Positions 41,405 through 52,691 of a stretch of 64,000 nucleotides of DNA are shown here, in pieces. Numbering within the stretch: position 1 is the first letter of the stretch; every line of letters begins with the position of its first letter. Where the stretch lies: contig JAHGAU010000011.1 in assembly GCA_019925105.1 (NCBI GenBank), positions 868,001 through 932,000 of the forward strand, in the 5' to 3' direction. The notes under the pieces were generated by a model. It made no database searches and had not been told where the DNA came from. It saw only the letters and a program-made list of their open reading frames with translations. The DNA is from Niebla homalea. Taxonomy: Eukaryota > Ascomycota > Lecanoromycetes > Lecanorales > Ramalinaceae. Both the position numbers and the translations under genes were made by a program.

Positions 41405-41606
41405 TAAGGGTGGTAATAAGGGTGCAGGTGAGGGTGAGGTTGTTGAGGGTAATGAGGGTGATAAGGGTGATAAGGGTAATGAGGGTGATGAGGGTGATGA
41501 GGGTGATGAGGGTGATAAGGGTGGTGGTAAGGGTGGTGGTGCAGGTAAGGGTGGTGGTAAGGGTGGTGGTAAGGGTGCAGGTAAGGGTGCAGGTGAAGGT
41601 GGATAA
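41405..41606. repeat. 9 bp minisatellite (GGTGATGAG type)
   Basis: About 20 units varying between ggtgatgag, ggtgataag, ggtggtaag and ggtgcaggt. The unit length of nine keeps both strands open and explains the Val/Arg/Met-rich and Thr/Leu/Ile-rich frames. Confidence 0.9.
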
Positions 41607-41646
41607 AGGGGTGATTATCAGAAACATGGTTATAAATATTTTTTAA

Positions 41647-41694
41647 TGGTTTATCGATAACCGGATTATGGTTTATCCGGTTATCGATAAACCA
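41647..41694. repeat. perfect 20 bp inverted repeat with 8 bp loop
   Basis: Left arm tggtttatcgataaccggat (41,647-41,666), loop of 8, right arm the exact reverse complement (41,675-41,694). Outside the arms an imperfect extension (ataaatattttttaa / ccaaaaaaatatttat) lengthens the stem to roughly 35 bp. Confidence 0.95.
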
Positions 41695-44600
41695 CCAAAA
41701 AAATATTTATGCTAATCTTAATAATAATCTACCCCTTAATTCACTGTTTTAGCCAGGTTTTCCCTTTTTTTATCCGCCACGGGATCTTGGTATATCCCGA
41801 TCCCATCCCGTCCCATCCCGTACTAATACGGGATAGGATTCTATTCACGTTATCCCGTCCTTATCCCGTCCTTATTTCATGGGATATATCCCGTCCCGTT
41901 TCCCGGAGTAAGAATATATCATATTAAAAGACTTTAATTTCTATTATAATATATAAAATAAAAAAGGCCGTATAATTAAATATATTAAATTAAAGGAATT
42001 ATTAATATTTATTACGACGTTTAATCTTTTATTAATAATACCTTAAGGTATTATAACGTAGTGGGTTTAAGATAATAATCGATTTAACGTTTAATACGGA
42101 AAGGATTATTAACGCGGTAATAGCGTATGAATTTTCAAAAAATTTAAATTTAATTTAAATTAATCGGTAAATATAACGCCGTTAATAATAAAAAAAAAAT
42201 ATAAAAAACAATTAAAAAAAACTAAAGTACGTATAAAAATAAAGGAAGTAACGGCATAATTTATAAAGTTTCCCCGGTTAAATAATAAAGATTAAATTAA
42301 CTTTTTTATAAAATAAATAATAAAAACGCTCAATAAAATAATTAACGTAATAATCTTAATAATAAAATTATCTTAAAGAATTAAACTTTATTAAGATAAA
42401 AAATATATAATAATAATTATAAAAATAAAAACGTTAATTAAATAAGCTACCAGGTATAGGACCTAAATAATACTTATATAATTATAAAAAGCTTAAAAGG
42501 AAAAAGAAAGGATTATTAAAAAGGTTAAGTAAATATATTTCCGGTTATTAATTTATAACTTAACCGTCTCTTTCCGTAAAGTATAGAAGTTAATAAAATA
42601 TAATAGGAAGTAAAATAAAAAGTTTAAATTTATCCTTAAATTTCCGCCGCTTAAAAGGCCCGATAATATAATAATTAATACCTTTAATAATAAAATTAAA
42701 ACCCTTAAAAAGGTTTTCTTTTTTCTTTTATTAAACGCCGATTTAACGGATATTAAAAAAGTTATATACCTTAATTTAATAAATCTAAATAAGGAAAAAA
42801 CCTTAAAAATAATAATTAAAGCAATTACCAAATTAAAGAAAAATAAAGCCTTTAAATTAAACGGAATCTTAAATAAATTTTTATTAATAATAATATTAGT
42901 ATTTAAAAAAAATTTTATTTATTTATTTTAAGCTTATTTTAAGATTAACTATTTTTTTAAAAAGTTTAAGGAAATTTAACCGATTATTTTTAAGAAATTA
43001 ATTAAGTTAAATTATTCCGAAATAAAAACTTATAAATTAATTACACTTTTTTATACGTTAAAAAAGCCTTAAAAACGTTAATTATAAAGATCCTTAACGA
43101 TTATATAGAAAAATATAGGTTCCTTCCAGAATAATAAATAAATATAAGGAAAAAAATTAATAAAAATAGCCTTTAAAGGTTTAATTAACGGTATATATAT
43201 AATATAAGGTTATAAGAAAAAGTATATTATAAGTTGTTTTTCTTTAAATCTTATAAGAGCCTTTAATAAAATAAATTATGAAAGATTATTATATAACTTA
43301 TAAAGAAAAAGGATATTACTTTTCTTTATAAAATAAATGAAAAGTTTTTTAAGTAATTAAAAAACGTTAATTAACTTAAAATAAAAGATAAGTTTAATAA
43401 AGTTTATTATAACCTGGATCCCTTAAAGATTATTTGTCTTTTTTATCCTATTTTTATTCTTTAACGGTTTATTAATTAAAGAATTAATTAAGTTAAAGTA
43501 AAAACTTTAAATTAAACGTTTTATCGATAATATATATTTATTAACTTATAATATCTTTACTTATATAAATTATTTAAAGTTAAAATAAGCTTATAAAGTT
43601 TTTTTATAATAAATAAGAAAATATATAATTTAATTTATATTATATAAATATAAATATATTTATATAATTAAAAGCTTAAAGTTATATAATATAATAATTG
43701 TAATAAATTTAAGTAAAATCATAATAGAACCTTAAGTTAATAATAAAGTCCTTAATCTTTAAGTTAACGGGAAGCTTAATTAAAAGGATTATATAAAGAA
43801 AATTTAAAGGAAAATAATTTCTTAGGAAAAAAGGTTTACGTATTTTACGGCATTAATAGAAAGTATTACCTTATAAAAGGTTAAAACCGTTTATTAAGTA
43901 ATAATAATGTTAATTATAATATACGTAATAATTATTTAATATACTTTTAAAAATACCTTTAGATATAAAAAAAAATTTATTTAATAACTATAAAAGGTTT
44001 AAAATTATTATTTAAAAGTAATTAATAACGTATATAAAGCGACCCCTATTCTAATATTAAAATCCGAAATCTTTATACCGTTAGCTAAGGTATCTTTTAA
44101 TTAAGTATTTATTTAAATAAAACTTAAAAAAGATATATACCCGGTTACGATTATAAAAAGCGGACGGATCTAATTGAACCTCGGGAAATTCCGGATAAAA
44201 AAGGGTAAAAATAAAATCCTTATTTTCTTTCCTAAAATAAAATTAAAAATAGGCTAAGAAATCGGATAATTTAACCTATATATAAAAGGTTAATTTAAAG
44301 TTATATAAATTTACGCTTAATATGAAAAAGGCGGAAATTAAAAAAATTATTAAAGTGAAACGGAAACGATTGTTTTATAAATTATATTACGATAAAGTAA
44401 ACGTTACTATAAATATAAAGGATTTATCCCTTAAAAAAACGGTATGCGGCTTTAAATAATTAAAAGATTATTAATAAGTATTTCCGCCGTTAGGGGATTA
44501 TAAAAAAAAACTAACGTATTAATAATTTAACACCGGATAAATAAAAATAAGTTAACTCATTTCTTTTTTATTATATATGTTAATAACCGGATAAACGTTA

Positions 44601-45361
44601 ATTATAAATATAAATAAAGGGAAAAAAACGTAATTTATATACTTATTTTATACATATTATTTACGGAGCTTAAAATAAAATTAAGTAAAAAATCCGGAAT
44701 AAATAATTACCATAAAATATTTTTTATAAAATAAAATATTTAAACAGCCGTATAATTTATCAAATTTATAAATTTGTTACTCTAATTTAACCTTATTAAT
44801 AAAATAAATAAAGTCGTTAAAAACCTTATAAAAAAGGCCCGTTATCGGTTAAAAAAGAAAAGGAAAGGTAACTACTAATTATAATAATTATAAAAACCGG
44901 AGAATATCTTTTATAATAAAAGAAATACGATAATAAATATTTATTAAAAATCCTTAAAAGAAATAATAGCGATAATAAGGTAAAAAGGTAATTATAATTA
45001 AGATAATAATAACGTACGTACCGGTAAAGGTATTTAAAACTATTATTTAAAAGGTTAATATAAAACGGACCCGTAGAAAAATAGAAAAGTAATAGGTTTA
45101 AAGGTAACCCTTGAAAGGATTTAGTTGTAATATTATAGGTTTTCTTTAAAAAGACATATAAATAAATTATTATTCTTTAAATAACTATAAACGCTCTTTA
45201 TCCTTGGAGATAAAAATAAAAGTTAAATAAATACCGGTTTTTAATCTTAACGTTATAGATATTAAGTCTTTACGGTTATTAATAAGGCTTAATGACCGAT
45301 TACTAAGGAACGCCGGAATTAATTTAATTAGATCCGTAGTATAAATTAATTAATTAATCAA

Positions 45362-46525
45362 AATATATAATAATTATTTGATATATTTTTAAAAATTTTT
45401 CCGAATATAAAGAAAAGCTTATTTAATAATTATGAAAAATTTAAAATGAATATTTAAAAATAGTTAAAGGCGTATATAAAGTAATTTTTATTTTAATATT
45501 AAAATATAAAATTTTTATATTATTAATTTATGTTATTTTTCAATTAAATAGTATTTAAATAAAGTTTAAATAAAAGTATATTTAATTATATTTATAAAAA
45601 ATAAACGGATCGGATTAAACCTTAAGAAGTCTTAAATAAAAAAAGATAAAAGTAAAATGTTTATCTTTTTAATTAAAATAAAGTTAAAATAAATTAAGAA
45701 AAAACGTTAATTTCATTTATATTCAAAAAATAAATTTAAACTTCTATAAACTTACGCCCGGTATAAAAGAAATAAAAGTTAAAAAGATTATAAAAACAAG
45801 AATAAAAGCGATTGATATATAAATTATATTATAATAAATTAAGTATTAATAGAAATATCAAGGATTCATTTCTTAAGGGTAATAATATCCGGCTTTCAAT
45901 AAAAAAAACTACCAATAAATACTTCCGCCGTTATAAGATTATAAAGAAAAGTAATAATATATTAATAATTTAACTCCGGAAAAATCAACATGGGTTAACC
46001 TTTTTTTAGTATATATATATTAATAACCGGATAAATATTAATTATAAATATAAATAGAAAGAATAAAATACAATTTAAGTTTTGAGTTTATATTTATTAT
46101 TTACGGAACTTAAAATAAATTTAATTGAAAAAATTAAGATAAATAATTACCGTAAAACAATTTTGATAAAATAAAATATCTGGACGGCTATAAAGTTTAT
46201 AATATTTATAGGTTTACTACTTTAATTTAATTTTATTAATAAATTAAACGAGGTTATTAAAACGTTATTAAAAAACCTTATTAACGGCTAAAAAGGAAAA
46301 GGAAAGATAAATAATAACTACGGTAATTATATAGATTAAAGAATATATTTTATAGTTAAAAAAATATAATAATAAATACTTTTTAAAAATCTTTAAAAAA
46401 AAACGGCCGCAATAATAAAATAAGAAGGTAAAATAATTAAAATAGTAATAACGTACGTATTGATAAGGGTATTTAAAGGTATTATTTAAAATATTAATAC
46501 AAAGTAAACTTATAAGAAATATATT
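45362..46525 (+). mobile_element. LINE I: internal 3' fragment of a Tad-like LINE without its tail
   Basis: It starts right after the LINE H tail with sequence equivalent to LINE A 12,550 and runs to about 13,660, just before the 3' block. The tail is missing. Confidence 0.7.
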
Positions 46526-47220
46526 CATTATATTATCGTTTAAGGGGCTACCGCGTATATAAAAGATAATAACCCCTTTAAATGGATCCTATCCAATTAT
46601 TACTTTAGTATCGTTTCATTGACAATCTTGAATTATTAGAATTATAGGAAATCTTGAACTTATTTTAATTGGTTTCTCCGCCTTCCGTTTATAAATATAG
46701 TTTATCTAAAATTAATAAGCAATTAAGTAATAGATTATAAAGGTAAAGGTTAAAAGTAATTTTAAATTTAGAGTTATAAAGAGTTTATTAAATCGTTTTC
46801 ATTATTTATATAATCAATAAGTTCCGTTTAAATATTGTTTTAATTAATACTAACGGTTTATAGAAAAATTCTATATTCCTTCTGATTAAATAAAAAGAAT
46901 TCTTAAGGTAGGAAAAACCTAACGATTTATATCCGTAAAAGTATATATCGGATATCTCCGTTTTAAGCTTTTTAACTTAATTAAAAATTATGATTATTTC
47001 CCGGGTAATTATAATAAATTCCCGGTTTACGGCTTTTTAACTTTCTAATATATATATACCTTATTACCTTAACACTTTATTAATACTTTATTTATATAGT
47101 TCCTTAGTATACTTAACGTTTATTATATATATTTTCTGGCCTTAAGGTTAGTTTTAGTTATAGAGCTTGTTATCGTAAACTTTATAATAAGAAGGTTACT
47201 TTTTTATCTTTTAACCAATA
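46526..47220 (+). pseudogene. possible pogo/Fot1-like transposase relic
   Basis: One + frame at about 46,692-46,870 can be read across TAA codons as a peptide containing LSKINKQLSNRL, then R-Q-R with Gln for stop, NLELQRVY, and KFRLNIVLINTNGL. The pattern resembles the end of a CENP-B type helix-turn-helix and the N-I-x-N-x-D-E-x-G start of the catalytic domain in pogo/Fot1 transposases, with Asp/Glu codons altered. The rest could not be followed. This is a weak call made by pattern only. Confidence 0.3.
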
Positions 47221-47397
47221 TATTATTCTAAAACGGCATATACGTATATATATAGTATTACGGTCTAGAATAGATATAAGTATAGCGGGTAACTTCCGCG
47301 GGGGTCTTAACGCGTATATTCACTTACATCCATAGCTACCTACCTAGCTACTCAATAATTATATGAATCATATAAAATACTTAGCACGTTCTTAACA
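47221..47397 (-). mobile_element. RIP-mutated solo LTR, relative of 39,949-40,121
   Basis: Its reverse complement starts TGTTAAGAACGTGCTAAGTA and contains acccgctatacttatatcta, closely matching the unmutated LTR at 39,949 with C-to-T and G-to-A changes. The far end is worn and no target duplication could be fixed. It lies next to LINE J. Confidence 0.7.
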
Positions 47398-48775
47398 TGA
47401 ATTCAAGGTATATTTTAAATCTTCATAAAACCTATATATTATTATTACGCTAATAATTCCCTCCGTATTGAAGGTTTCATTAAATGTTACTTTAAATCCT
47501 TAACTCTTTTGTATTATAGTATTTAATAACATTAAGAATAAAAATTAAATATTATAAAAATTATTAATACTTTTTTAAATTTTATATAACCAACTATATA
47601 GCCTTTTTTGTTTTATATAATTAACTATATAAAGCCTTTTTTGTTTTATATTTTATAACAGAGGTTAAACTTTTAATATGATACATTTCTTGGGTATAAG
47701 TATGATATTTTTAAGTAATAATATCGTAAAAAATTTTATTTTATCAATCAACGGTGAATTATATATTTTATCAATACTTAAATCGTTTTTTATAGTTCTC
47801 TCTTACGTAATCCGGAGTATATAAAGATTTTTATTATAATAAATAATTTTTTAACTATTTATATTTAGTTTTTTAACCATTTAAAAATATATTCAAGTTG
47901 TTTTATTTGTTTCAAATATTAAGTAAAACTTTTTAATAATATATTTACAACTTTATTATTGAAAAAATTATTAAAAAAATTTATTTTATTTATAATTAAA
48001 TTAATTTAAGGGATTTATACTTAGTAATCTCCTTATTTAGGTACTCGTTATACATACTTATTAACGTTACGTTTAATATAGTTATAAAGGTACCCTTTTA
48101 TTTATCTCAAGGTATCCGGTTTTTTTTATTATCAAGGGTAGTTTATAATTAATATTATTTAATCCGCGGTAAAAGATTGTATCCTCGGTTTTTATATATT
48201 TTAAAATAAGCTTTCTTTCTTTTTTGATAAAGTATATTAGATATATTTTATTTATCGTAATAACAAATAAGTACCTTAATATCTTTACCGTTTTATATCT
48301 ATTTTTACCTGTTTATATCCTTAATTTTTTCAAACCTTTTTTATTTTTTAAGGATTATTTTTAAGGAAGATATTTTTACTTTATAAATTGTATATAATAA
48401 TAATTTACTCCGTTAATAATTCTCCCGGTACTTTAAACGTTTTTATAAGTTATAAAGGATTTATCTTTAAAATGATTTTCCTTTCTTTTTCGGTTAATAC
48501 GTAAATTATTACCGTCCTTATTTTCCTTAATATAACCGTTTTCTCTTTAATCCGTATTATTTTCTTTTAGGTTATTATATATTTTTTCTTCATAACGTTT
48601 ACTGTTTAAGTTTTATTTAAAAAGCTTCCGCTATTGCCCTTTTATTCCGTATATTTGTTTTTTAATCATTACCTCCGTTTTTTAACGTTATTTTTATTCT
48701 TATTTTTGAAATTCCCTTTAAATTTTAATTCCATTAATTTTACCCTTATTTTCTTATAGAATTCAAGGAGATATA
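47398..48775 (-). mobile_element. LINE J: internally deleted Tad-like LINE fragment
   Basis: It aligns with LINE B from about 23,907 and then, after a deletion corresponding to about 24,430-25,090 of that copy, with its ORF1 region to about 25,990. It forms the last repeat before the GC-richer block. Confidence 0.7.
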
Positions 48776-48865
48776 TAAACGGACTATAATGGTGGCTAAG
48801 AAATAAACCCCTAAAAATATTGCGAGAGGTATAAGGGCACATAGTTCCTTATGCCGTTAAGCAGT

Positions 48866-48900
48866 TTGCATAATTTTCTTACATAAAATCAATTATGCAA
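48866..48900. repeat. 10 bp inverted repeat at the compartment boundary
   Basis: ttgcataatt (48,866-48,875) and its reverse complement aattatgcaa (48,891-48,900) are separated by 15 bp. It may be a small hairpin or a chance palindrome. Confidence 0.6.
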
Positions 48901-49029
48901 GTTAACGTCTTGGCACTTATATACCGCCGCTTTTTTTTCTTGTTTTTCTTTCTTCTCTCTATTTCAAACTCTGAGTATTAAATTCTGAGGCAACGCTCAA
49001 TGCGCAAACTACAAACACCCTTGAAAGCA

Positions 49030-49510
49030 CCGGATCTGCAATAGAGAACCGGAGAAATATGCCGACCCTTCGGCAACGCATTCAGCAAGCCCCTCAACAG
49101 GCCCACCTCACCCTCTCACCGACCCGTCCTGGCCTTACTTTGAGGCTACGCGTATCCGTCCATCTGGGGCCATGCTTCAAGAGATGAGCAAGAGAACAGC
49201 CCATCATATATGTGGCGATGCGTAACACTCGAGAGAAAAGAGCAAGGGATCCGTTACAAGCCGAAAACCCTGAATTTAGCGACCGTTTCCGTAGGCTCAC
49301 CTCCCCCGCGTTAACTACCACTACCTTGCGTTCACGCCACGCCCCACTACAACCGGCCTGAATATATCGCGTTTGCAATAGGGAACTTGAGCTTGAAGCA
49401 AGAAAATCCGTCCATCGGGGGCTATCCTCGATATCTTTAAGAGATGGGCCATACTTGAGTTCCAAGAGATGAATACAGGATCCGTCCATAACAGGGCTTT
49501 GTCCGACACT
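49030..49510. repeat. degenerate repeat block, left copy
   Basis: It holds units with gcaatagagaacc / gcaatagggaact and tccgtccatctgggg / tccgtccatcgggg at about 49,036, 49,154, 49,369, 49,405 and 49,480. The same units occur at 51,770-52,050. The longest shared piece is cagcaagcccctcaacaggc with flanks (49,081) against cagcaagcccttcaacatgc (51,983). In one + frame units give A-x-E-N-L-S-L-x-Q peptides. Confidence 0.6.
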
Positions 49511-49700
49511 CGCATGCTTCCCAAAGCATCACATGGACGACTTACTTCGAGAACAAAGACACTCGGTAAAGCGCTTGTTGGCCATTGAGTCTGAGACCAC
49601 TGGCAAGCAGTTATCCCCGCGCGCACCCGCCAATACGAGCACCTCAGCATCATCGCGAACGTGGCCATATCCTCATCCCTGCTGACAAACGTGCTTATGT
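49500..49700 (+). pseudogene. coding-like + strand relic of unknown function
   Basis: A + frame reads MDDLLREQRHSVKRLLAIES near 49,530, then shifts frame and continues as YEHLSIIANVAISSSLLTNV near 49,640. Both look like amphipathic helix sequence in normal codon use. No family is recognised. The opposite strand is also open for 115 codons, so strand choice is uncertain. Confidence 0.25.
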
Positions 49701-51690
49701 CCGCGGGCTAGCTGATGCTTGTTCGCGACCCCGTCCTGGATCCCGATAGCGGCCCTGGACATGATTTGCCTCAAGACCTGGACCCTCGTCCGTGCCCTCG
49801 AACCCGGTCGGACGTTCCTGCTCGTCTACTGGCTTGATGACCAGTTCTGGCCTTTTATCATGACATTGGAGTAGAGCGCTTGGACTTGCCCGTCTTCTCG
49901 TCCAGCTCCTCCTGGTCTCGCTTTCTATCATGTGCTCGAGCCTGTTCCCACAAATGTCCGTGATGCGCTGTAGCTCCTGAGTCGTCCGCTCGGGCGCCGA
50001 CGCGCGCGAGCCAACCCCTCGATCGTAATTGCGATCGTGCTGACAGCCCGCCCCCCCGGCCCCCCCCTTCCTGCCTGGGCGTGTCCGCGACGGGGTTCCA
50101 GGTCTGCTTCGAGCTCTGGGGCGTGGTCGTCGTCGGCGTCGCGTTCCTCGTGGCAATATTGGTCATGGTCTAACTCAGGACCCTGCTCTTGGGCTAGCTC
50201 GTCGTTATTTGAGTCGTGCCCTCGTTCCTGGCCTCGCTCGTGTCCGTATCCTTATTTAAGGCGTCGTATACTATCTTCTTCCTTATCTCCTCGAAGTTTG
50301 CGGTTAGGCTCCCGTTTACGCCCGTAATACTTACTCATAATTATGACTGCGCTGATGTCTTTGTTCTTGGACTAGCTCTTGATCAGATCAGCTTCGTGAT
50401 CCAGTATCAGCTGCTCCCCTATCTCGAATACTTGGCCAAATCTTGACCTTGTCCGTGCTCGTGTTTATCTGCTTGAAGATCTACAGGTCTCGAGCTCGAC
50501 GCGGATCTATTTCGAATACGCGGTTTCGTTCGAGTTGATGCATGTGAACCCGGTGTTGATCGTCTACCTGAGCAGGCGGATCTTCTCGAGCATTATCTCG
50601 AGGTTGCTGATTCTCCCCCAAAGCCTTTATAGGACGGCAGGGACGTGGGCGGGTTCGGGAACACCGTCGCGTACGACACGGCAAGGCTGATGGACCTGAT
50701 CAGGACCACATTGGTGATAATGGGGTTGTACGAAGCAATCCTCGGTCCTGCACTCGTCGCAGATAGCCTCTTCTCTGACAACCTCATCACCAGATCCGTG
50801 TCGGGAGACTGGCTCTTGGACCCGAACAAGTTCTCGCTCACCCACTCTACCACGTCCCCGAGCATGGCGCTGATGCTATCCGCGAGCCTGGTCTCCCCCT
50901 CGTGCCCATTTCTGCCGTCCAATACGATAACGGACGGGTTCCTCGGCAAGTCCTGTTCTAATTTTCGAGGAGCGGAAGCGATATCATACGCAGGATCACG
51001 TCTTCGAGATCGACCAAGCATATATGTACGCGCAAACGGCCGGCTGCTTTATAATAATTGGGCTCCTAACGAAGCAATAGGTCCTATTATATACCTTGTC
51101 ACTGCCCCCGGTTCGGGATCACGGGCCAGTGGGGCCAATAGCGGACCATCATGGTCGCGTTCTCGAGCCACTGCGTAAAGAACACCAGCCTCCAGGTCCC
51201 GACGCAGACGCGCGGGTGGATCTCCGCGAGTCGGGTGTGCGATCCTCTTCGACACCGTAATCAACTTCTGCAACAGCCCCGCGAAGTTGACCGGGGCATT
51301 AATGTTGATAATCTTCAAGAGCTTGCGCGAGGCGGTCTCCGTAACCCAGGATCATGCCCTCGCTGTCGGACGAGTTGTTGCTTATAAGGGCGGCGTCGGT
51401 ATCGGGGTTCGGCTCCAATTCGGGTGGAGGTTCTGGTCCAGGTCCAGTCTAGCGTCGAGCCCAGTCCCGTTCTCGATCGTCAGCTTGGACATCGAGGTAA
51501 ATACGCATGTTAGAGGAGATGGCGTTCCGCTTCCGTATGATTATATAATCAGCATTATGATCTTAAACAGGGGTTGGTATGACGACTCGGTCCCAGACGT
51601 GTGCTTCTGTATTTACACGTTCAGGCTCCACATGGAGGTCGAGCTCGAGACTTGGAGGAGGCCACGTTCTTAAGGCGAACACGTCGTCGA
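49695..51690 (-). pseudogene. decayed minus-strand gene of unknown function with Gln-to-stop type mutations
   Basis: One - frame is coding-like from about 51,690 to 51,300 (segments LELDLHVEPERVNTEAHVWD and PDTDAALISNNSSDSEGM). It is cut by three in-frame stops at 51,565-51,563, 51,451-51,449 and 51,301-51,299, each one C-to-T step from a Gln codon. Coding-like sequence continues in other frames: PRNPSVIVLDGRNGHEGETR near 50,930; a Cys/His-rich ICDECRTEDCFVQPHYHQC near 50,760 that recalls a ZZ-type zinc finger; and QELQRITDICGNRLEHMI near 49,960. Frame changes could be introns or indels. The product and limits are unknown. It is flanked on both sides by the degenerate repeat blocks. Confidence 0.35.
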
Positions 51691-51769
51691 ACACGTCGTC
51701 GAACACGTCGTCGAATTACATTGCCCATGGAAAATCTGGATTTGATAAAACGCACGATACGCGTATGCG

Positions 51770-52050
51770 CCCACTATTGCAAGCTCCAGAACACGGCTTT
51801 CGCGGTGGAAAATCTAAGCTTGGAGCAAGAGATCCGCCCATCTGGGGCCAGACTCGACACTTGTGAAAGAAGAGTAAGAGGTTCGTCCATCTAGGGCTGT
51901 GCCTGACATTCGTAAACTCCCATCTTGACGGGCCCAAAAACATCGCATTTGCTATGGAGAACCTGAGCCTTTCGCAAGCCCTTCAGCAAGCCCTTCAACA
52001 TGCTCACCTCAATTCTTAATCCCTGACTTACCTCTCTATGAGGCCTTGCT
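51770..52050. repeat. degenerate repeat block, right copy
   Basis: Units match those at 49,030-49,510: cggtggaaaatctaagcttg, gctatggagaacctgagcct, gatccgcccatctggggcca and ttcgtccatctagggctg. A separate short cgtcgaacacgt repeat lies at 51,679-51,715 in the same direction. Confidence 0.6.
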
Positions 52051-52603
52051 CATTTCTATGATATCCTGCACGGAAGACCAATTCACCTACGGACGTTACA
52101 GCCATTCACGTGCTTCCCTCAAATCTCACTTCGGACCTCAGGAGCACCAATTTCTTGAACAACTCATTTAAGGGAGAACATCGCAAAGACAGCTGATAAT
52201 CCCTTCGGCGAATACCACCCTGAATGGACAAGTCGCAACGCTCACAATTCGTCTCCGTTAAGTGAAATACCCCTTTAGTGGCAAATCACATTTTACCGGC
52301 GATGCTCATCTGATCATTATCAAGTTGTCCCTGACTCAGCATGGGGAGGGAACGGACAGTCTTGGATCCATTGTTGCGGATCTTCATCATAAAGAAGACA
52401 TGAGGTCTCTTTCTTCTTGCTTAAAGGGAGAATCCATCCTTTTCCCTTTGACCTTATTACAATATTATCTTCTCCCATTGATAGACCTGAAAGCGCATTG
52501 TCTTAACTTGTTCTTACTTCAATTGACCCACAACTTATTGTCGTATCATTGTCGTAAATCCGAGTACCTTTATATCTGCCGAGTTAACACATTGCGGGCA
52601 TAA
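51997..52603 (+). pseudogene. coding-like + strand relic upstream of the intact gene
   Basis: One + frame reads coding-like peptide across two stops: LYEALLISMISCTEDQFTYG, SLKSHFGPQEHQFLEQLI*, NGQVATLTIRLR*, then 113 open codons from 52,262 (GTG, not ATG) to 52,603 with a hydrophobic stretch FPLTLLQYYLLPLIDL. No family is recognised. It could instead be leader or intergenic sequence. Confidence 0.25.
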
Positions 52604-52691
52604 GTCCATCGAGCATCACATTCACCCTCGATCGAGCACGACACTTTCTCCAACGCAATTTTCGCACCTCGCTATATTCTTCCTTCCTACA

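Larger units (their letters stand above)
41242..41910. mobile_element. 669 bp terminal-inverted-repeat element (MITE-like) with 8 bp target duplication
   Basis: The ends read tactacgggaagcgggacgg and, at the other end in reverse complement, tactccgggaaacgggacgg. agaatata flanks both sides exactly (41,234-41,241 and 41,911-41,918). Aligned LINE A has no insertion here. Subterminal arms of about 34 bp (41,346-41,379 and 41,777-41,811) form a second inverted repeat. Inside are a 9 bp minisatellite and a perfect 20 bp hairpin. It shares its ends with the 14.3 kb element at 1,168-15,466. It has no transposase and is probably mobilised in trans. It is not RIP-mutated. Overlapping frames on both strands over the minisatellite are not genes. 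Confidence 0.9.
40262..45361 (+). mobile_element. LINE H: 5' truncated Tad-like LINE with a nested inverted-repeat element
   Basis: It aligns with LINE A from about 9,545 to the tail. The zinc-knuckle region lies near 40,300-40,400 and the RT box reads FIDNIYLL at about 43,519-43,542. The tail ends ttaattaattaatca at 45,361. The 669 bp element is inserted within the endonuclease region at 41,242. Confidence 0.8.

Noticed and set aside
41405..41606. Telomere-like TAAGGG repeats
   Set aside because: The unit is nine bases and varies (GGTGATGAG, GGTGATAAG); it is not TTAGGG and lies inside a transposon with target duplications.
41244..41927. Three overlapping frames (127, 78 and 72 codons) on both strands
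   Set aside because: They run through the 9 bp minisatellite and inverted arms of the miniature element. Repeat length divisible by three keeps frames open on both strands.
28484..45361. Regularly recurring ~300 bp blocks that could suggest a repeat array
   Set aside because: They are LINE 3' ends at irregular distances, not a direct-repeat array with spacers; no CRISPR is expected in a fungal chromosome.
50645..51178. 177-codon + frame opposite the minus-strand relic
   Set aside because: The minus strand holds three Gln-type stops in a single frame and a Cys/His-rich motif, which better explains the region; the + frame is likely its shadow, though strand choice is not certain.
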